Shown: positions 1 to 8,572 of the stretch, piece after piece
Layout of the letters: each line of letters begins with the position of its first letter
How positions within the stretch are numbered: position 1 is the stretch's first letter
NCBI GenBank assembly: GCA_947598455.1
Contig: CANQFI010000007.1
Coordinates: forward strand, 1-26,403
Direction: 5' to 3'
Length of the DNA stretch: 26,403 nucleotides
Source: an uncultured Bacilli bacterium
GTDB taxonomy: Bacteria > Bacillota_I > Bacilli_A > RF39 > UBA660
The notes under the pieces: model-generated
The model's database searches: none
The model's input: only the letters and a program-made list of their open reading frames with translations
Told to the model about the DNA's origin: nothing
Translations under genes and position numbers: made by a program

Positions 1-12
1 CAATATTTTTAT

Positions 13-33
13 AAGACCTAAGGGTCTTTTTTC
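13..33 (+). terminator. Rho-independent terminator of an upstream gene
   Basis: AAGACC (13-18) pairs with GGTCTT (23-28) around the loop TAAG, and a T run follows. It ends transcription of a gene left of the window and isolates the gene that starts at 90. Confidence 0.75.
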
Positions 34-53
34 TTGCTTGAAAGATAATTCTT

Positions 54-62
54 TGCTACACT
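54..62 (+). promoter_or_regulatory. Possible extended -10 promoter for the 90-2071 gene pair
   Basis: TGcTACACT at 54-62 resembles an extended -10 element and lies between the upstream terminator and the SD TAGGAGG (75-81). A TTGAAA at 38-43 is too close (13-bp spacer) to be a normal -35 box. This is a weak match, supported mainly by position. Confidence 0.35.
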
Positions 63-89
63 ATTTATATCATTTAGGAGGTTTTTGTA

Positions 90-1097
90 ATGAGAAAGGG
101 ATTTGATAATCTTTTTGAGTATTTGGAAATTTTAGATAATGAGAAAAGTATTATTTTAGATATTGTTAGTATTTTAAATGAAAGAGATCAAGAGATATTA
201 AGAAAAAAATGTGGTTTAAATTTTGATGGAATAGGAACTAAAGAACTTGATAAGAACGAAAAAATAAGATTACATTCAGCTATTATACCAAGAATAAAAA
301 ATGCTTATGTAGTATTACATAATTTAAAAAGTGAAAGTGTAGAATACGATAGAGAATTGAAAAAATTTAAAAGTAGTTTTAGTAAAACAAGAAAAGTTAA
401 TTCGATTAGTAATTTAATAGCTTATTTTAATAATTTATATAGTTTTGAAGAATTAAATGATGTTATTAAGTCTTTAAAGGAAGAAGAACAAAAAGGTATA
501 TATGCGGTTTGTGGTGAATTACTTAATGGGGAGAATACTAAAGAAGATACTTTACCTAAAGAGGAAAGAACTAAAGTAAATACTCATTATTTACCGAAAG
601 TTAAGAGCCGTTTAAAAAAATTGTATCCTAAGCGAAATGCAGAGGATGCTAGCATTATAGAAGAACCTTTAGAAATAAAAAAATCTTCAAATTTAGAATC
701 ATCTCTTTCAATTCAAACTTCTATTCGAAATGAAAATGAAAACACATATCCTTTAGTCGAAAATATTTCAGGTGTTACTGTAAAAGATAATATTGGTTTT
801 ACTAAAGAAGATTATTTAGATATAGTCAAAATATTTAATTCACAAGAATTTAAAGAACTAACAAGACTTAATTTACCTTTAGAAGAAGTAATAGTTGCTT
901 CATTATTACATCATGGATTTAAAGGTAAAAGATTTAGCATTGAGGATTTAGAAAAATTTTTGGGAATTAGTAGGGAAATGATAATTGGAATTGCTAAAAA
1001 ATCAACAGAAACTTATCGATCAGCAATAAATGAAAAAATTAATGAATATGAGATGAGACTGGAAAAATTGCTTGCAAATGATAGTGTTGAGGAGTAA
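90..1097 (+). CDS. Unknown protein with duplicated and C-terminal sigma-region-4-like helical units
   Basis: Predicted soluble 335-aa protein with no signal peptide or membrane segment; I do not recognise a named family. Residues 29-81 and 129-181 are a clear internal duplication, offset by 100 residues. Both have L-x-E-x(2)-Q near the start, a CG pair after ten or so residues, a central TKE, and a basic end with P-[RK]-[IV]-K. The first copy (LNERDQEILRKKCGL) looks like the opening of sigma-70 region 4. Residues about 260-330 form a third HTH-like unit (LPLEEVIVASLLHHGF, then a FLGIS turn) ending in INEKINEY, which recurs at the end of the next gene. The SD TAGGAGG is 8 nt before ATG 90. The next gene starts 2 nt downstream, so the two are probably one operon. 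A DNA-binding or sigma/anti-sigma-like regulator is inference. Confidence 0.8.
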   Translation: MRKGFDNLFEYLEILDNEKSIILDIVSILNERDQEILRKKCGLNFDGIGTKELDKNEKIRLHSAIIPRIKNAYVVLHNLKSESVEYDRELKKFKSSFSKTRKVNSISNLIAYFNNLYSFEELNDVIKSLKEEEQKGIYAVCGELLNGENTKEDTLPKEERTKVNTHYLPKVKSRLKKLYPKRNAEDASIIEEPLEIKKSSNLESSLSIQTSIRNENENTYPLVENISGVTVKDNIGFTKEDYLDIVKIFNSQEFKELTRLNLPLEEVIVASLLHHGFKGKRFSIEDLEKFLGISREMIIGIAKKSTETYRSAINEKINEYEMRLEKLLANDSVEE

Positions 1098-1099
1098 TT

Positions 1100-2071
1100 A
1101 TGAAAATAAATAGTAAAGAAAAAAATCTTATTATAGATTCATTATTAAAAAAATTTGCGGACTATTCTATTATTACATATGATTATATAGCTAATTTTGT
1201 TAAAGCCTTTGAAGATGAAGACAAGTCCTATGATGGATTTAATTTAGAAATTGATTTTTGTCCAACTGATGTTAATCAATATTTGTATGTTATTTTTAAA
1301 ATTCAAAGTTTTATTTATAATAAATTATGTATGATGTCCTTAGATGATGCTGATATTTTACTTGCTTTAGTTAATGAAAAAATGAGAGTTGTTAATATGG
1401 TTGCGCGTCGTTTTAATTTTACTGATGAGCAAAAGAAAGAAAATTATTTAATTGACGCTTTAACAATGTTTGATGGTACAGAAAGTATTGATACCCATAT
1501 AACAAGATATGTAATTGCGCAAATAAAAGGTGTACCTTTTAAAACAAAAAAGGAAGAGGAAGAAAAAATAAGATTACAAAATGTACAAGAACAAGCTAAA
1601 CAAGAAGCTTTAATACAAAGTAAAAAAGAGAAAAAGAAAAATAAAAAGAATAAAAATGTCGTTCTAAATAAGGTTAGTTCTTTAGAAGATTTAGGAAAAG
1701 TTAATGAAGAACCAATAAGTAATAAAGTAATTACAACTGAACAAGTACCAAAAGAAGAAACTGTTCTTGAATTATATTTAAAAAAATGTAATAAAGCTAA
1801 AGGTAGTAAAGAAAAAGATGAATTTGTAGAAACATTCTTAAATTTAGGAACATATGATTTAATAGATTATGCAAATAATAAAGATTATGCAATGTATATA
1901 TTACTGAGATTTGGTTTGATAAATGATACTTTTTATAATATAACAGAGATTGCGCAAATAAGTGATATAGATATTAGAACTATTTTAGGATTTGAAAAAT
2001 TTACTGTTGAAGTAATGCGTCTTCATATTAATGAAAAAATAGATAATTACCTTAAATTGTTAATAAGTTAA
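1100..2071 (+). CDS. Unknown protein, Lys/Glu-rich linker plus C-terminal HTH-like unit shared with its neighbour
   Basis: A 323-aa cytoplasmic protein of unrecognised family. Residues 1-130 look helical and globular. About 145-185 is a highly charged, likely coiled-coil or disordered stretch rich in K, E and Q. Residues about 255-323 (AMYILLRFGL, then ITEIAQISDIDIRTILGF) end in RLHINEKIDNYLKLL and align with the C-terminus of the preceding gene, including the INEKI-[ND]-x-Y motif. The two genes therefore probably carry homologous HTH-like domains. The start follows GAGGAG (1089-1094) inside the preceding gene's end, 2 nt after its stop, which suggests translational coupling. A terminator begins at its own stop codon. 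Function unknown; a paired regulator or scaffold is inferred. Confidence 0.8.
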   Translation: MKINSKEKNLIIDSLLKKFADYSIITYDYIANFVKAFEDEDKSYDGFNLEIDFCPTDVNQYLYVIFKIQSFIYNKLCMMSLDDADILLALVNEKMRVVNMVARRFNFTDEQKKENYLIDALTMFDGTESIDTHITRYVIAQIKGVPFKTKKEEEEKIRLQNVQEQAKQEALIQSKKEKKKNKKNKNVVLNKVSSLEDLGKVNEEPISNKVITTEQVPKEETVLELYLKKCNKAKGSKEKDEFVETFLNLGTYDLIDYANNKDYAMYILLRFGLINDTFYNITEIAQISDIDIRTILGFEKFTVEVMRLHINEKIDNYLKLLIS

Positions 2072-2096
2072 AAGATTCATTGATGAATCTTTTTTT
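2071..2096 (+). terminator. Rho-independent terminator ending the two-gene operon
   Basis: A perfect 10-bp inverted repeat, AAAGATTCAT (2071-2080) and ATGAATCTTT (2083-2092), is followed by a T run to 2096. It begins at the last base of the stop codon of the 1100-2071 gene. Confidence 0.85.
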
Positions 2097-2109
2097 CTGT
2101 ACTTTGATA

Positions 2110-2118
2110 TGTTATACT
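2110..2118 (+). promoter_or_regulatory. Extended -10 promoter for the 2142 gene
   Basis: TGtTATACT at 2110-2118 is an extended -10 element directly after the terminator; only a T-rich run lies at the -35 distance. The in-frame ATG at 2109 falls inside this element, so translation must start further down, at ATG 2142. Confidence 0.6.
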
Positions 2119-2141
2119 TAAAAAGTAGGATAGTGATTATT

Positions 2142-3194
2142 ATGCATAATAAAAATGTAACTATTACAATAGGAATTTCAGCTTTTTTATTTTTATTTGT
2201 TATATCTTTAATTTATATTTTATATTGTTATGCATATTATGATGAAGCTCAAAAAGAAGTATTTGTTCAAAATTATAATAGTAAAAAATATGATTTTATT
2301 TTTGAACATTTAACTGATAAAGATAAATTAAAAAGAGAAGATTTTAATAAAGTAATCGATTTAATGTATAATAAAAACACTTTAGAAAATATATATAATA
2401 CTTATTATAAAAAAAATAAATTATATAATAATAGTAGTGAATTTATAAATGAATATTATTATGGAAATAATAAGATTAATATGGATAGTATTGAATATGT
2501 CCAAGAAGGAAAAAGTAATTTATTAAATAGAAGTAAATTCTATTATAAAAAGATAAATTTAAATAATGGAATTAATGATAGTGCAATTGGTATTATAGAT
2601 AATGTTACTTTTGAAATTGAAAAAAATAGTATTTTAAAAATAGATAATAAAGAAATAAGTTGTCAGGATAATAAATGTTTAGTAGATTATATGTTTATGG
2701 GACTTCATGAACTTAATTATATATCTAACGGATTTACATATTATGGGATTGTTAATGTAACAAGTAATGTTAGAGATATAAATATAACAACACTTGATAG
2801 TTTAGTTAATGCTAATTTAGAATTAGAAGTAGGCAATAATATATTGAATTTTCAAAATTTAAATATAGGAACTTATAAAGTAAATGAATGCTATTTAGAA
2901 AGGACTAGTTGTCCTGCTAAAGAGACTTCATATATAACATTAGATGAACAAGGGAATGCAACTTTTTATAAATATGTAAATTATGATCAAGCTGGTGATT
3001 TATATAATGGAACTTATGAAATAATAAATGGCTTTTTAGTATTAAAGTTTGATAAGCATACTTATGAATTATTTGATTATGATACTAAACAAAAAAGTAA
3101 AGTAGAAATAGATGCGGATATAAAAATACGTTTTAAAATAGAAGATGAAAATAATATTAAAAATGAAGATTATAGTTTTTATTTAGCTGATTAG
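2142..3194 (+). CDS. Membrane-anchored extracytoplasmic protein of unknown function
   Basis: A 350-aa protein with a short N-terminus, one membrane segment (about residues 9-29, FLFLFVISLIYILYC) and a long outer region. Residues about 40-100 are helical and rich in K, N and Y. The rest is beta-rich with two close Cys pairs (EISCQDNKC and NECYLERTSC), possibly disulfides outside the cell. The last 110 residues begin GTYKVNECY and resemble a small beta-barrel or lipocalin-like fold in style; this is an impression, not a family match. ATG 2142 is chosen over the in-frame ATG at 2109 because the latter lies in the promoter and AGTAGGATAG precedes 2142. It stands alone between a terminator and the ruvA promoter. 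Confidence 0.75.
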   Translation: MHNKNVTITIGISAFLFLFVISLIYILYCYAYYDEAQKEVFVQNYNSKKYDFIFEHLTDKDKLKREDFNKVIDLMYNKNTLENIYNTYYKKNKLYNNSSEFINEYYYGNNKINMDSIEYVQEGKSNLLNRSKFYYKKINLNNGINDSAIGIIDNVTFEIEKNSILKIDNKEISCQDNKCLVDYMFMGLHELNYISNGFTYYGIVNVTSNVRDINITTLDSLVNANLELEVGNNILNFQNLNIGTYKVNECYLERTSCPAKETSYITLDEQGNATFYKYVNYDQAGDLYNGTYEIINGFLVLKFDKHTYELFDYDTKQKSKVEIDADIKIRFKIEDENNIKNEDYSFYLAD

Positions 3195-3223
3195 ATATTT
3201 TTCTTTTAACAAGTACAAATGTA

Positions 3224-3232
3224 TGATATAAT
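3224..3232 (+). promoter_or_regulatory. Extended -10 promoter for ruvA
   Basis: TGaTATAAT at 3224-3232 is a perfect extended -10. TTTAAC (3205-3210) is a weak -35 at a 16-bp spacing. Transcription would start near 3239, just before the ruvA SD AAGGA (3242-3246). No LexA/DinR operator (CGAAC-N4-GTTCG type) is visible here. Confidence 0.65.
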
Positions 3233-3256
3233 TAGTTAGGTAAGGATGTGTATAAA

Positions 3257-3807
<551 letters not shown>

Positions 3808-3808
<1 letters not shown>

Positions 3809-4374
3809 TGATAAGAATTGCCATAGATGTTGATGATACGATAGCTAATACTCATCAAGAAATTGTAAAGAAAGCCTTAGAATATGATAAAAAATATTTG
3901 GGAGGTAAAGGATTTAAAAATAAAGATGCCTTATATTTAACGGAGATGTTTTATTGGCAATTATCTGATACAGAAAAATTTATAAATTATTTACGAGGTC
4001 TTAATTATTATAAAGATGTTGAACCAATTGAAGGAGCAAATAAATATATAAGTTTATTATATGAAGAAGGTAATGAAATTATTTTTATTACAAGAAGAAA
4101 TAATAATTTTAAAATTAGAGCAATTACTGAAAAATGGTTAAAGAATAATGGTTTTAAATATAATCGTCTTATTTTAGGAGCATTAAATAAAGGAGAAATA
4201 TGTCGTGATTTAGATGTAGATTTATTTATAGATAATGATCCAAGAAATATTTATGATGCTTTGGATTATGGTATTGATGGTTTATTAATAGCAGATATTT
4301 ATAATAAAGATGAGAACGAATTTAAGAAGTTTCATTCTTGGGAAGATATATATTACTATGTGAAGGGGGATTAA
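3808..4374 (+). CDS. NT5C-type 5'(3')-deoxyribonucleotidase-like HAD phosphatase
   Basis: HAD-superfamily hydrolase of the 5'-nucleotidase type C group (NT5C), probably removing phosphate from nucleotide monophosphates in the cytoplasm. Motif I is [10 protein letters not shown] with the catalytic D7-x-D9 pair. Motif II is IFITRRNN. The acidic motif IV is [10 protein letters not shown] near the C-terminus. The 188-aa length fits the family. It overlaps ruvA by one base (TAATG) and ends 2 nt before ruvB, so it is cotranscribed between two genes that are normally adjacent. The exact substrate cannot be read from sequence. Members of this family are often annotated only as hypothetical nucleotidases. 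Confidence 0.85.
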
Positions 4375-4376
4375 CA

Positions 4377-5390
4377 ATGGGAAGAATTGTTGATGCTGAA
4401 CAAAAAGATACTTTAGATGAGTTTGATCAATCGATAAGACCAGCTTCTTTAGATGAATATGTAGGTCAGACAGATATCAAAGAAAATTTAAGAGTATTTA
4501 TTAAAGCTTGTAAAATGCGTGATGAAGTATTAGATCATGTTTTACTTTATGGTCCTCCGGGACTTGGTAAAACAACTTTAGCTCATATTATTGCTCATGA
4601 AATGGGAACTAATATTAAAACAGCTACTGGTCCAGCTATTGAGAAAAGTGGTGATTTAGCAGCTATTCTTTCCACATTAGAACCAGGAGATGTCTTGTTT
4701 ATTGATGAGATTCATCGTATTCCAAGATTTATTGAAGAAATATTATATCCAGCTATGGAAGATTTTGTTTTGGATATTGTTATTAATAATGGAGATGGGA
4801 CATCAAGAAATTTACGTATAGATTTACCACCTTTTACTTTAGTTGGTGCGACAACAAGAGCAGGAGATATTTCAGCTCCACTTAGAGATCGTTTTGGTAT
4901 TACAGCTAAATTAAGTTATTATACAGATGAGGAATTATTTCAAATAATTAATAGGACCAGTAAAGTGTTAAATATGCCTATAGAAGATCAAGCAGCATGG
5001 GAGTTAGCTAAAAGAAGTCGTAAGACACCACGTATAGCTAATCGTTTATTTAAAAGAGTACGTGATTTCGCTTTAGTTTTTGAACAAGATGAAATAGATG
5101 AAGAAATAACAAAAATGTCTCTTAAACGTTTAAAGGTTGATGACTCAGGATTAGACCAAATAGATATTCAATATCTTGAAGCATTAATTACAAAATTTAG
5201 TGGTGGTCCAGTTGGAGCGCAAACTGTAGCAACTTCAATTGGTGAAGAAGTGACAACTATTGAAGATGTTGTTGAACCTTACTTGTTGCAAGAAGGATTT
5301 GTTAAGAGGACCCCAAGAGGGCGTGTAGCTACTGAGAAAGCATATAAACATTTAAATATTGAATATGATCCAAACAACTCTAATAAATAG
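4377..5390 (+). CDS. ruvB: Holliday junction branch migration ATPase RuvB
   Basis: RuvB is the AAA+ hexameric motor that pulls DNA through the RuvA-bound junction. The 337-aa protein carries Walker A GPPGLGKT (59-66), Walker B FIDEIH (D110-E111), sensor 1 GATTRAG, the PLRDRFG arginine-finger region, and a C-terminal winged helix ([16 protein letters not shown], then RTPRGRVAT). The start is ATG 4377, just after AAGGGGG (4363-4369). An in-frame upstream ATG at 4338 lies inside the preceding gene and has no ribosome-binding site. The stop codon is within a terminator stem, so the ruvA-nucleotidase-ruvB transcript ends here. Confidence 0.97.
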   Translation: MGRIVDAEQKDTLDEFDQSIRPASLDEYVGQTDIKENLRVFIKACKMRDEVLDHVLLYGPPGLGKTTLAHIIAHEMGTNIKTATGPAIEKSGDLAAILSTLEPGDVLFIDEIHRIPRFIEEILYPAMEDFVLDIVINNGDGTSRNLRIDLPPFTLVGATTRAGDISAPLRDRFGITAKLSYYTDEELFQIINRTSKVLNMPIEDQAAWELAKRSRKTPRIANRLFKRVRDFALVFEQDEIDEEITKMSLKRLKVDDSGLDQIDIQYLEALITKFSGGPVGAQTVATSIGEEVTTIEDVVEPYLLQEGFVKRTPRGRVATEKAYKHLNIEYDPNNSNK

Positions 5391-5403
5391 AGCTGTTTTT
5401 TTT
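5373..5403 (+). terminator. Rho-independent terminator overlapping the ruvB stop
   Basis: AACAACTCTA (5373-5382) pairs with TAGAGCTGTT (5388-5397) with one A-C mismatch. The loop is 5 nt and a T run extends to 5403. The ruvB TAG is inside the right arm. Confidence 0.8.
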
Positions 5404-5424
5404 AAAATTTTTAAAACAAATAAT

Positions 5425-5433
5425 TGGTATAAT
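5425..5433 (+). promoter_or_regulatory. Possible extended -10, distal
   Basis: TGgTATAAT is a perfect extended -10 about 115 bp before the lipoprotein gene at 5550. No clear -35 is seen. If active it would give a long AT-rich leader. Confidence 0.4.
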
Positions 5434-5460
5434 TGAATATTATTAATAAATTTTTAAATT

Positions 5461-5495
5461 TTAATATTATAATTTGATTGGCTAGATTGAATAGA
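5461..5495 (+). repeat. Direct repeat, copy A, upstream of the lipoprotein island
   Basis: A 35-bp segment (core AATTTGATTGGCTA) matches copy B at 9560-9594 at 29 of 35 positions in the same orientation. Weaker similarity extends about 55 bp further left in both copies, including AAAACAA after a T run. Low base complexity inflates the left part, but the core is specific. Confidence 0.6.
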
Positions 5496-5499
5496 AATA

Positions 5500-5508
5500 T
5501 GTTATAAT
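5500..5508 (+). promoter_or_regulatory. Extended -10 promoter for the first lipoprotein gene
   Basis: TGtTATAAT at 5500-5508 lies right after repeat copy A. Transcription would start near 5515, leaving about 20 nt before the SD GAGGAG (5536-5541). No good -35 at 17 bp. Confidence 0.6.
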
Positions 5509-5549
5509 TTTATATAGTAATTATTATTTAATTTTTGAGGAGTGCTATT

Positions 5550-6737
5550 ATGAAAAAGAAGATATTAGGTTTAAGTAGTATTGTAATTTTTACAATGCTA
5601 TTGGTTTTATTAACGGGATGTGGGAAAAAAACAGAAGATAATAGGGAAAAATTTATTAATTTACTATCTAGTTATATAAGTGATAAAACAAATCTTAATG
5701 ATAAAACTTTTCCGGCAGAAGGTCAAAAAGATCAATCTGAATTATATAGTACCGATGCAGAAGGATATTTATCTAATATATTATATTTGAATAATGATAA
5801 TAAATATGAAGGAATAAGTTTTTATTATACAAATGGAACAATAGATGCTAATTTATTAGAAATAGAAAATGATGAGATAAAAATATCAGATACTGAGACA
5901 CTTTTTAATGCGGTACCAAATTTGGAAGAAATATTAGATGAATTTAATATGACATTATTCGCAATAAAATTAAATAATACTCCATATTTCTTTTTGGAAA
6001 TAAGTGGGACTTCATCTTTATTTAGTGATGGAAAACATTATGAGATAAGAAGTTTAAATATTAATGAGGGAAAGATTAATGTTAGTAAACCAATTGTATA
6101 TGAAGCTAGTATATTAGATGATGAAGAAGTAAAAGATTATATAAGTAAAGTAAAAAGAATGGGCTTATCTATGGAAGACATGGAACAATCTGTTTTTTCT
6201 CAAAATGATAAAGCTATTAAAATTTTTGAAATTACAAGAAATCATTTAGATGATTTTGATTTTGATAAGGCTGATAGTATAAATAAATTTCAATATGGGA
6301 ATACAACTTTTAAAGATTTATTAGATGGTAAATTTGTAATAGATCTTGAAAATGTAGAAACACAAATTGATACAGATAATATGGAATATGAATTTAAGAC
6401 AAGTAATTTAGGTTTATATAAATGGAATGGTAGCAATGGTGATTATATAAATTTTGAACTTTCTAAAGATGGAGATGAATATAAATATATACTATTATAT
6501 TATGAAAACAATGCTAATCATGCATCAGAAGAAATTTGGGGAAAATGGGATGTAACCAAAACTGAATTTGATCTTAATAATGACCACTCAGCTTCTTTAG
6601 CAGAATATAGAGTAAAGAATATAAAATATATAGAGAACAATATATCTTTTGATATTGAAATGACAAAGATAAATTATTCTGAATTTAAAGAACATATAAT
6701 TCCCGATGGACAATATAATTTTATAAAAGAGAGGTAG
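5550..6737 (+). CDS. Lipoprotein of unknown function
   Basis: A 395-aa predicted lipoprotein. The N-terminus has KKK, a hydrophobic core, and a lipobox LLTGC with the lipidated Cys at residue 24, so it should be anchored on the outer face of the membrane. The mature part is acidic and mixes helices and strands. The last about 110 residues (from LGLYKWNGSNGDYINFEL) look beta-rich, resembling calycin-style domains, but I recognise no family. ATG 5550 is chosen over TTG 5535 because GAGGAG (5536-5541) precedes it and because it places the signal peptide at the start. It is followed after 9 nt by a small Cys-rich membrane protein, probably cotranscribed. Confidence 0.8.
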   Translation: MKKKILGLSSIVIFTMLLVLLTGCGKKTEDNREKFINLLSSYISDKTNLNDKTFPAEGQKDQSELYSTDAEGYLSNILYLNNDNKYEGISFYYTNGTIDANLLEIENDEIKISDTETLFNAVPNLEEILDEFNMTLFAIKLNNTPYFFLEISGTSSLFSDGKHYEIRSLNINEGKINVSKPIVYEASILDDEEVKDYISKVKRMGLSMEDMEQSVFSQNDKAIKIFEITRNHLDDFDFDKADSINKFQYGNTTFKDLLDGKFVIDLENVETQIDTDNMEYEFKTSNLGLYKWNGSNGDYINFELSKDGDEYKYILLYYENNANHASEEIWGKWDVTKTEFDLNNDHSASLAEYRVKNIKYIENNISFDIEMTKINYSEFKEHIIPDGQYNFIKER

Positions 6738-6746
6738 AAAAGAAAG

Positions 6747-7154
6747 ATGAAAAGGAAATTATTTATTTTAAGCATAATTGTGGGAATAATATTTTGTCTT
6801 TCATCATTATTGGGATTTTTAAGTTTAAATGCTGTGAAGAAAGAGATAGCTGGATATGATGGTTCAAAGGAAATATATAAAAATGTTTATGACTGGAATA
6901 CTCAAGAATATCATGATAATTATTGGGATTATTTAGCTCATAATGAATGTACAACTGTATCGACTTGTTACTGTGATTTTGTTGATAATGAAAAAGATTG
7001 CTTAAATCAATTATTAAATGGTACTGGAAAACATACTAATGCCAATAAAGGTACAGTATTCTTAATGAGAAATAGATACATATTATTAGTTTTAACTATT
7101 GTAAGTTTTATAGGTACTTGGTTATTTCATGAAAAAAAGAATAAAAATAAATAA
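6747..7154 (+). CDS. Small two-TM protein with Cys-rich extracytoplasmic loop
   Basis: A 135-aa protein with a basic N-terminus, TM1 (about 4-28, LFILSIIVGIIFCLSSLLG), a roughly 75-residue loop, and TM2 (about 108-127, YILLVLTIVSFIGTWLF) followed by a basic tail. The loop holds four Cys in NECTTVSTCYCDFVDNEKDC, spaced C-x6-C-x-C-x8-C. Charge distribution puts the loop outside, so disulfides or metal binding are possible. No family recognised. It starts 9 nt after the lipoprotein stop, so the pair may act together at the membrane. This partnership is inferred from spacing only. Confidence 0.7.
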   Translation: MKRKLFILSIIVGIIFCLSSLLGFLSLNAVKKEIAGYDGSKEIYKNVYDWNTQEYHDNYWDYLAHNECTTVSTCYCDFVDNEKDCLNQLLNGTGKHTNANKGTVFLMRNRYILLVLTIVSFIGTWLFHEKKNKNK

Positions 7155-7160
7155 ACTAAT

Positions 7161-7184
7161 TTTGTAATCATATTATGATACAAA
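7161..7184 (+). repeat. Imperfect palindrome upstream of the second lipoprotein gene
   Basis: Left arm TTTGTAATCATA and right arm TATGATACAAA are complementary with a single bulged base and almost no loop. No T run follows, so an operator is more likely than a terminator. It sits 22 nt before ATG 7207. Confidence 0.4.
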
Positions 7185-7206
7185 TTATAAAGAAAGGGAA
7201 TTTAGT

Positions 7207-8418
7207 ATGAAAAAAATATTAAGTATATTATTTATAGGAATTTTGGTTGTAAGTTTAACAGGATGTGGTAAGGCAATAAAAAATAGTAATACAATGGATA
7301 CAAATAAAGATCAACAAGAAAGTAAAGAATCAGTCGAAATTACAGATGTTAAAGCAGTATCTGAAAATTATGCAGTTGTAGTAGGAGATGATAATAGCAC
7401 TTATATAATAGATAAAGAGGGAAATGCTTTAGGAACAATTACACTAACAAATGATAATGTATTAATTAACAAAGATGGTTATATTGCAGTGAAACCAGAA
7501 GTGGGTAAGGTTAATATTTATGATAAAACTGGAAAAGAACTTTATAAAACTGATGATAAAACAAAATTTTCTTTCTTTGTTACAGAAAGCAATCTTTTAC
7601 TAAGAAGAACAATAGAATCGTCTTTTTCTGGAAATACTAGCAAAACAGAAATTATAGATATAGATGGAAATGTAAAATTTGAAACAGATATTGATGCTAA
7701 ACTTGAATACATAGGAAATGATTTAGTAGCAGATATAACTGGAAATGGTGTAAAGGTAACTATTAATAAAGTTTATGATTTAAAAACAAATTCTGAAGTT
7801 GATGTATCACAATATTATAGTTTGAAAGAAAATAATGTTCATGAATCATGGTTTTTAGATTTAGGAGTTAAAGATAGCAATTATACAGATTGGAAATATA
7901 CTAATCTAAAACAAAATGACATTTTAATGATAAATGGTGGTAAAAGCTCTGGTATAAATAATAAAAATGAATATGTTGTTGGTGATTCTTATGATGTTTT
8001 ATTGAGTAATGAATATTATTATAGTGGCGATAAACATTCAATTTGTAAATATGATGGAACAATAGTTAAAGATTTGTCAGAAGGAAATGGTGCTTCTATT
8101 ATAGGATATTATGATAATAAATATTATATTGAATCTGGTACAGGATATTATTATGTGTTAGATAATAATTTTAATCAAATATTAGAACCTGTTGAATTAC
8201 ATGTTTATAACATAAATAAATATGGAATAATGGCTACGGATTCAAATAAGTCTGTTACAACTTTGTATGATTTTGAATTAAAAAATAAAAAAGAATTATC
8301 ATACAAATTAAAAAGGGATACACCTCAATATTTTATAGCAGAAATAGAAAATACTGACAATTCAGCAAAAAGTTATTTTAATTTAAATACACAAGAAAAA
8401 TTAGTTGTGTATAAATAA
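7207..8418 (+). CDS. Lipoprotein with repeated beta-propeller-like strands
   Basis: A 403-aa predicted lipoprotein. The signal peptide MKKILSILFIGILVVSLTGC gives a lipobox LTGC with Cys20, followed by a polar linker to about residue 45. The mature domain shows recurrent short units of the type strand-[YF]-D-x-x-G-strand: YIIDKEGNALG, NIYDKTGKELY, EIIDIDGNVKF, CKYDGTIVKD, YVLDNNFNQI, TLYDFELKNK. This pattern is typical of WD/WG-like or YncE-like propellers. The function is unknown; an extracellular scaffold or sensor is a guess. SD AAAGGG lies about 9 nt before ATG 7207. A 12-bp hairpin follows the stop. Confidence 0.78.
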   Translation: MKKILSILFIGILVVSLTGCGKAIKNSNTMDTNKDQQESKESVEITDVKAVSENYAVVVGDDNSTYIIDKEGNALGTITLTNDNVLINKDGYIAVKPEVGKVNIYDKTGKELYKTDDKTKFSFFVTESNLLLRRTIESSFSGNTSKTEIIDIDGNVKFETDIDAKLEYIGNDLVADITGNGVKVTINKVYDLKTNSEVDVSQYYSLKENNVHESWFLDLGVKDSNYTDWKYTNLKQNDILMINGGKSSGINNKNEYVVGDSYDVLLSNEYYYSGDKHSICKYDGTIVKDLSEGNGASIIGYYDNKYYIESGTGYYYVLDNNFNQILEPVELHVYNINKYGIMATDSNKSVTTLYDFELKNKKELSYKLKRDTPQYFIAEIENTDNSAKSYFNLNTQEKLVVYK

Positions 8419-8431
8419 TAATGTAAAAAAG

Positions 8432-8474
8432 AGCCGAAATTCAAAAGAAACGTTGTAACTAATGAATTTCGGCT
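8432..8474 (+). terminator. Strong hairpin after the second lipoprotein gene
   Basis: A perfect 12-bp inverted repeat, AGCCGAAATTCA (8432-8443) and TGAATTTCGGCT (8463-8474), with a 19-nt loop. The plus-strand tail is A/T mixed rather than a clean T run. A run of A (8425-8430) precedes the left arm, so on the minus strand it would look like a better terminator. It is the most GC-rich stem in its surroundings. It could act in both directions or be a mobile-element relic. Confidence 0.5.
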
Positions 8475-8572
8475 ATAAATTTAATTTTTATTGAAAAAAG
8501 AATAATGATTTTTTGATTTTATACAAAGTTTACTAAAAAGAAAAATGAATATGTTCAGAAAGGATTTGAAGT

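Noticed and set aside
6763..6954. 63-aa minus-strand ORF
   Set aside because: Lies wholly within the Cys-rich membrane protein gene; no start signal and improbable composition.
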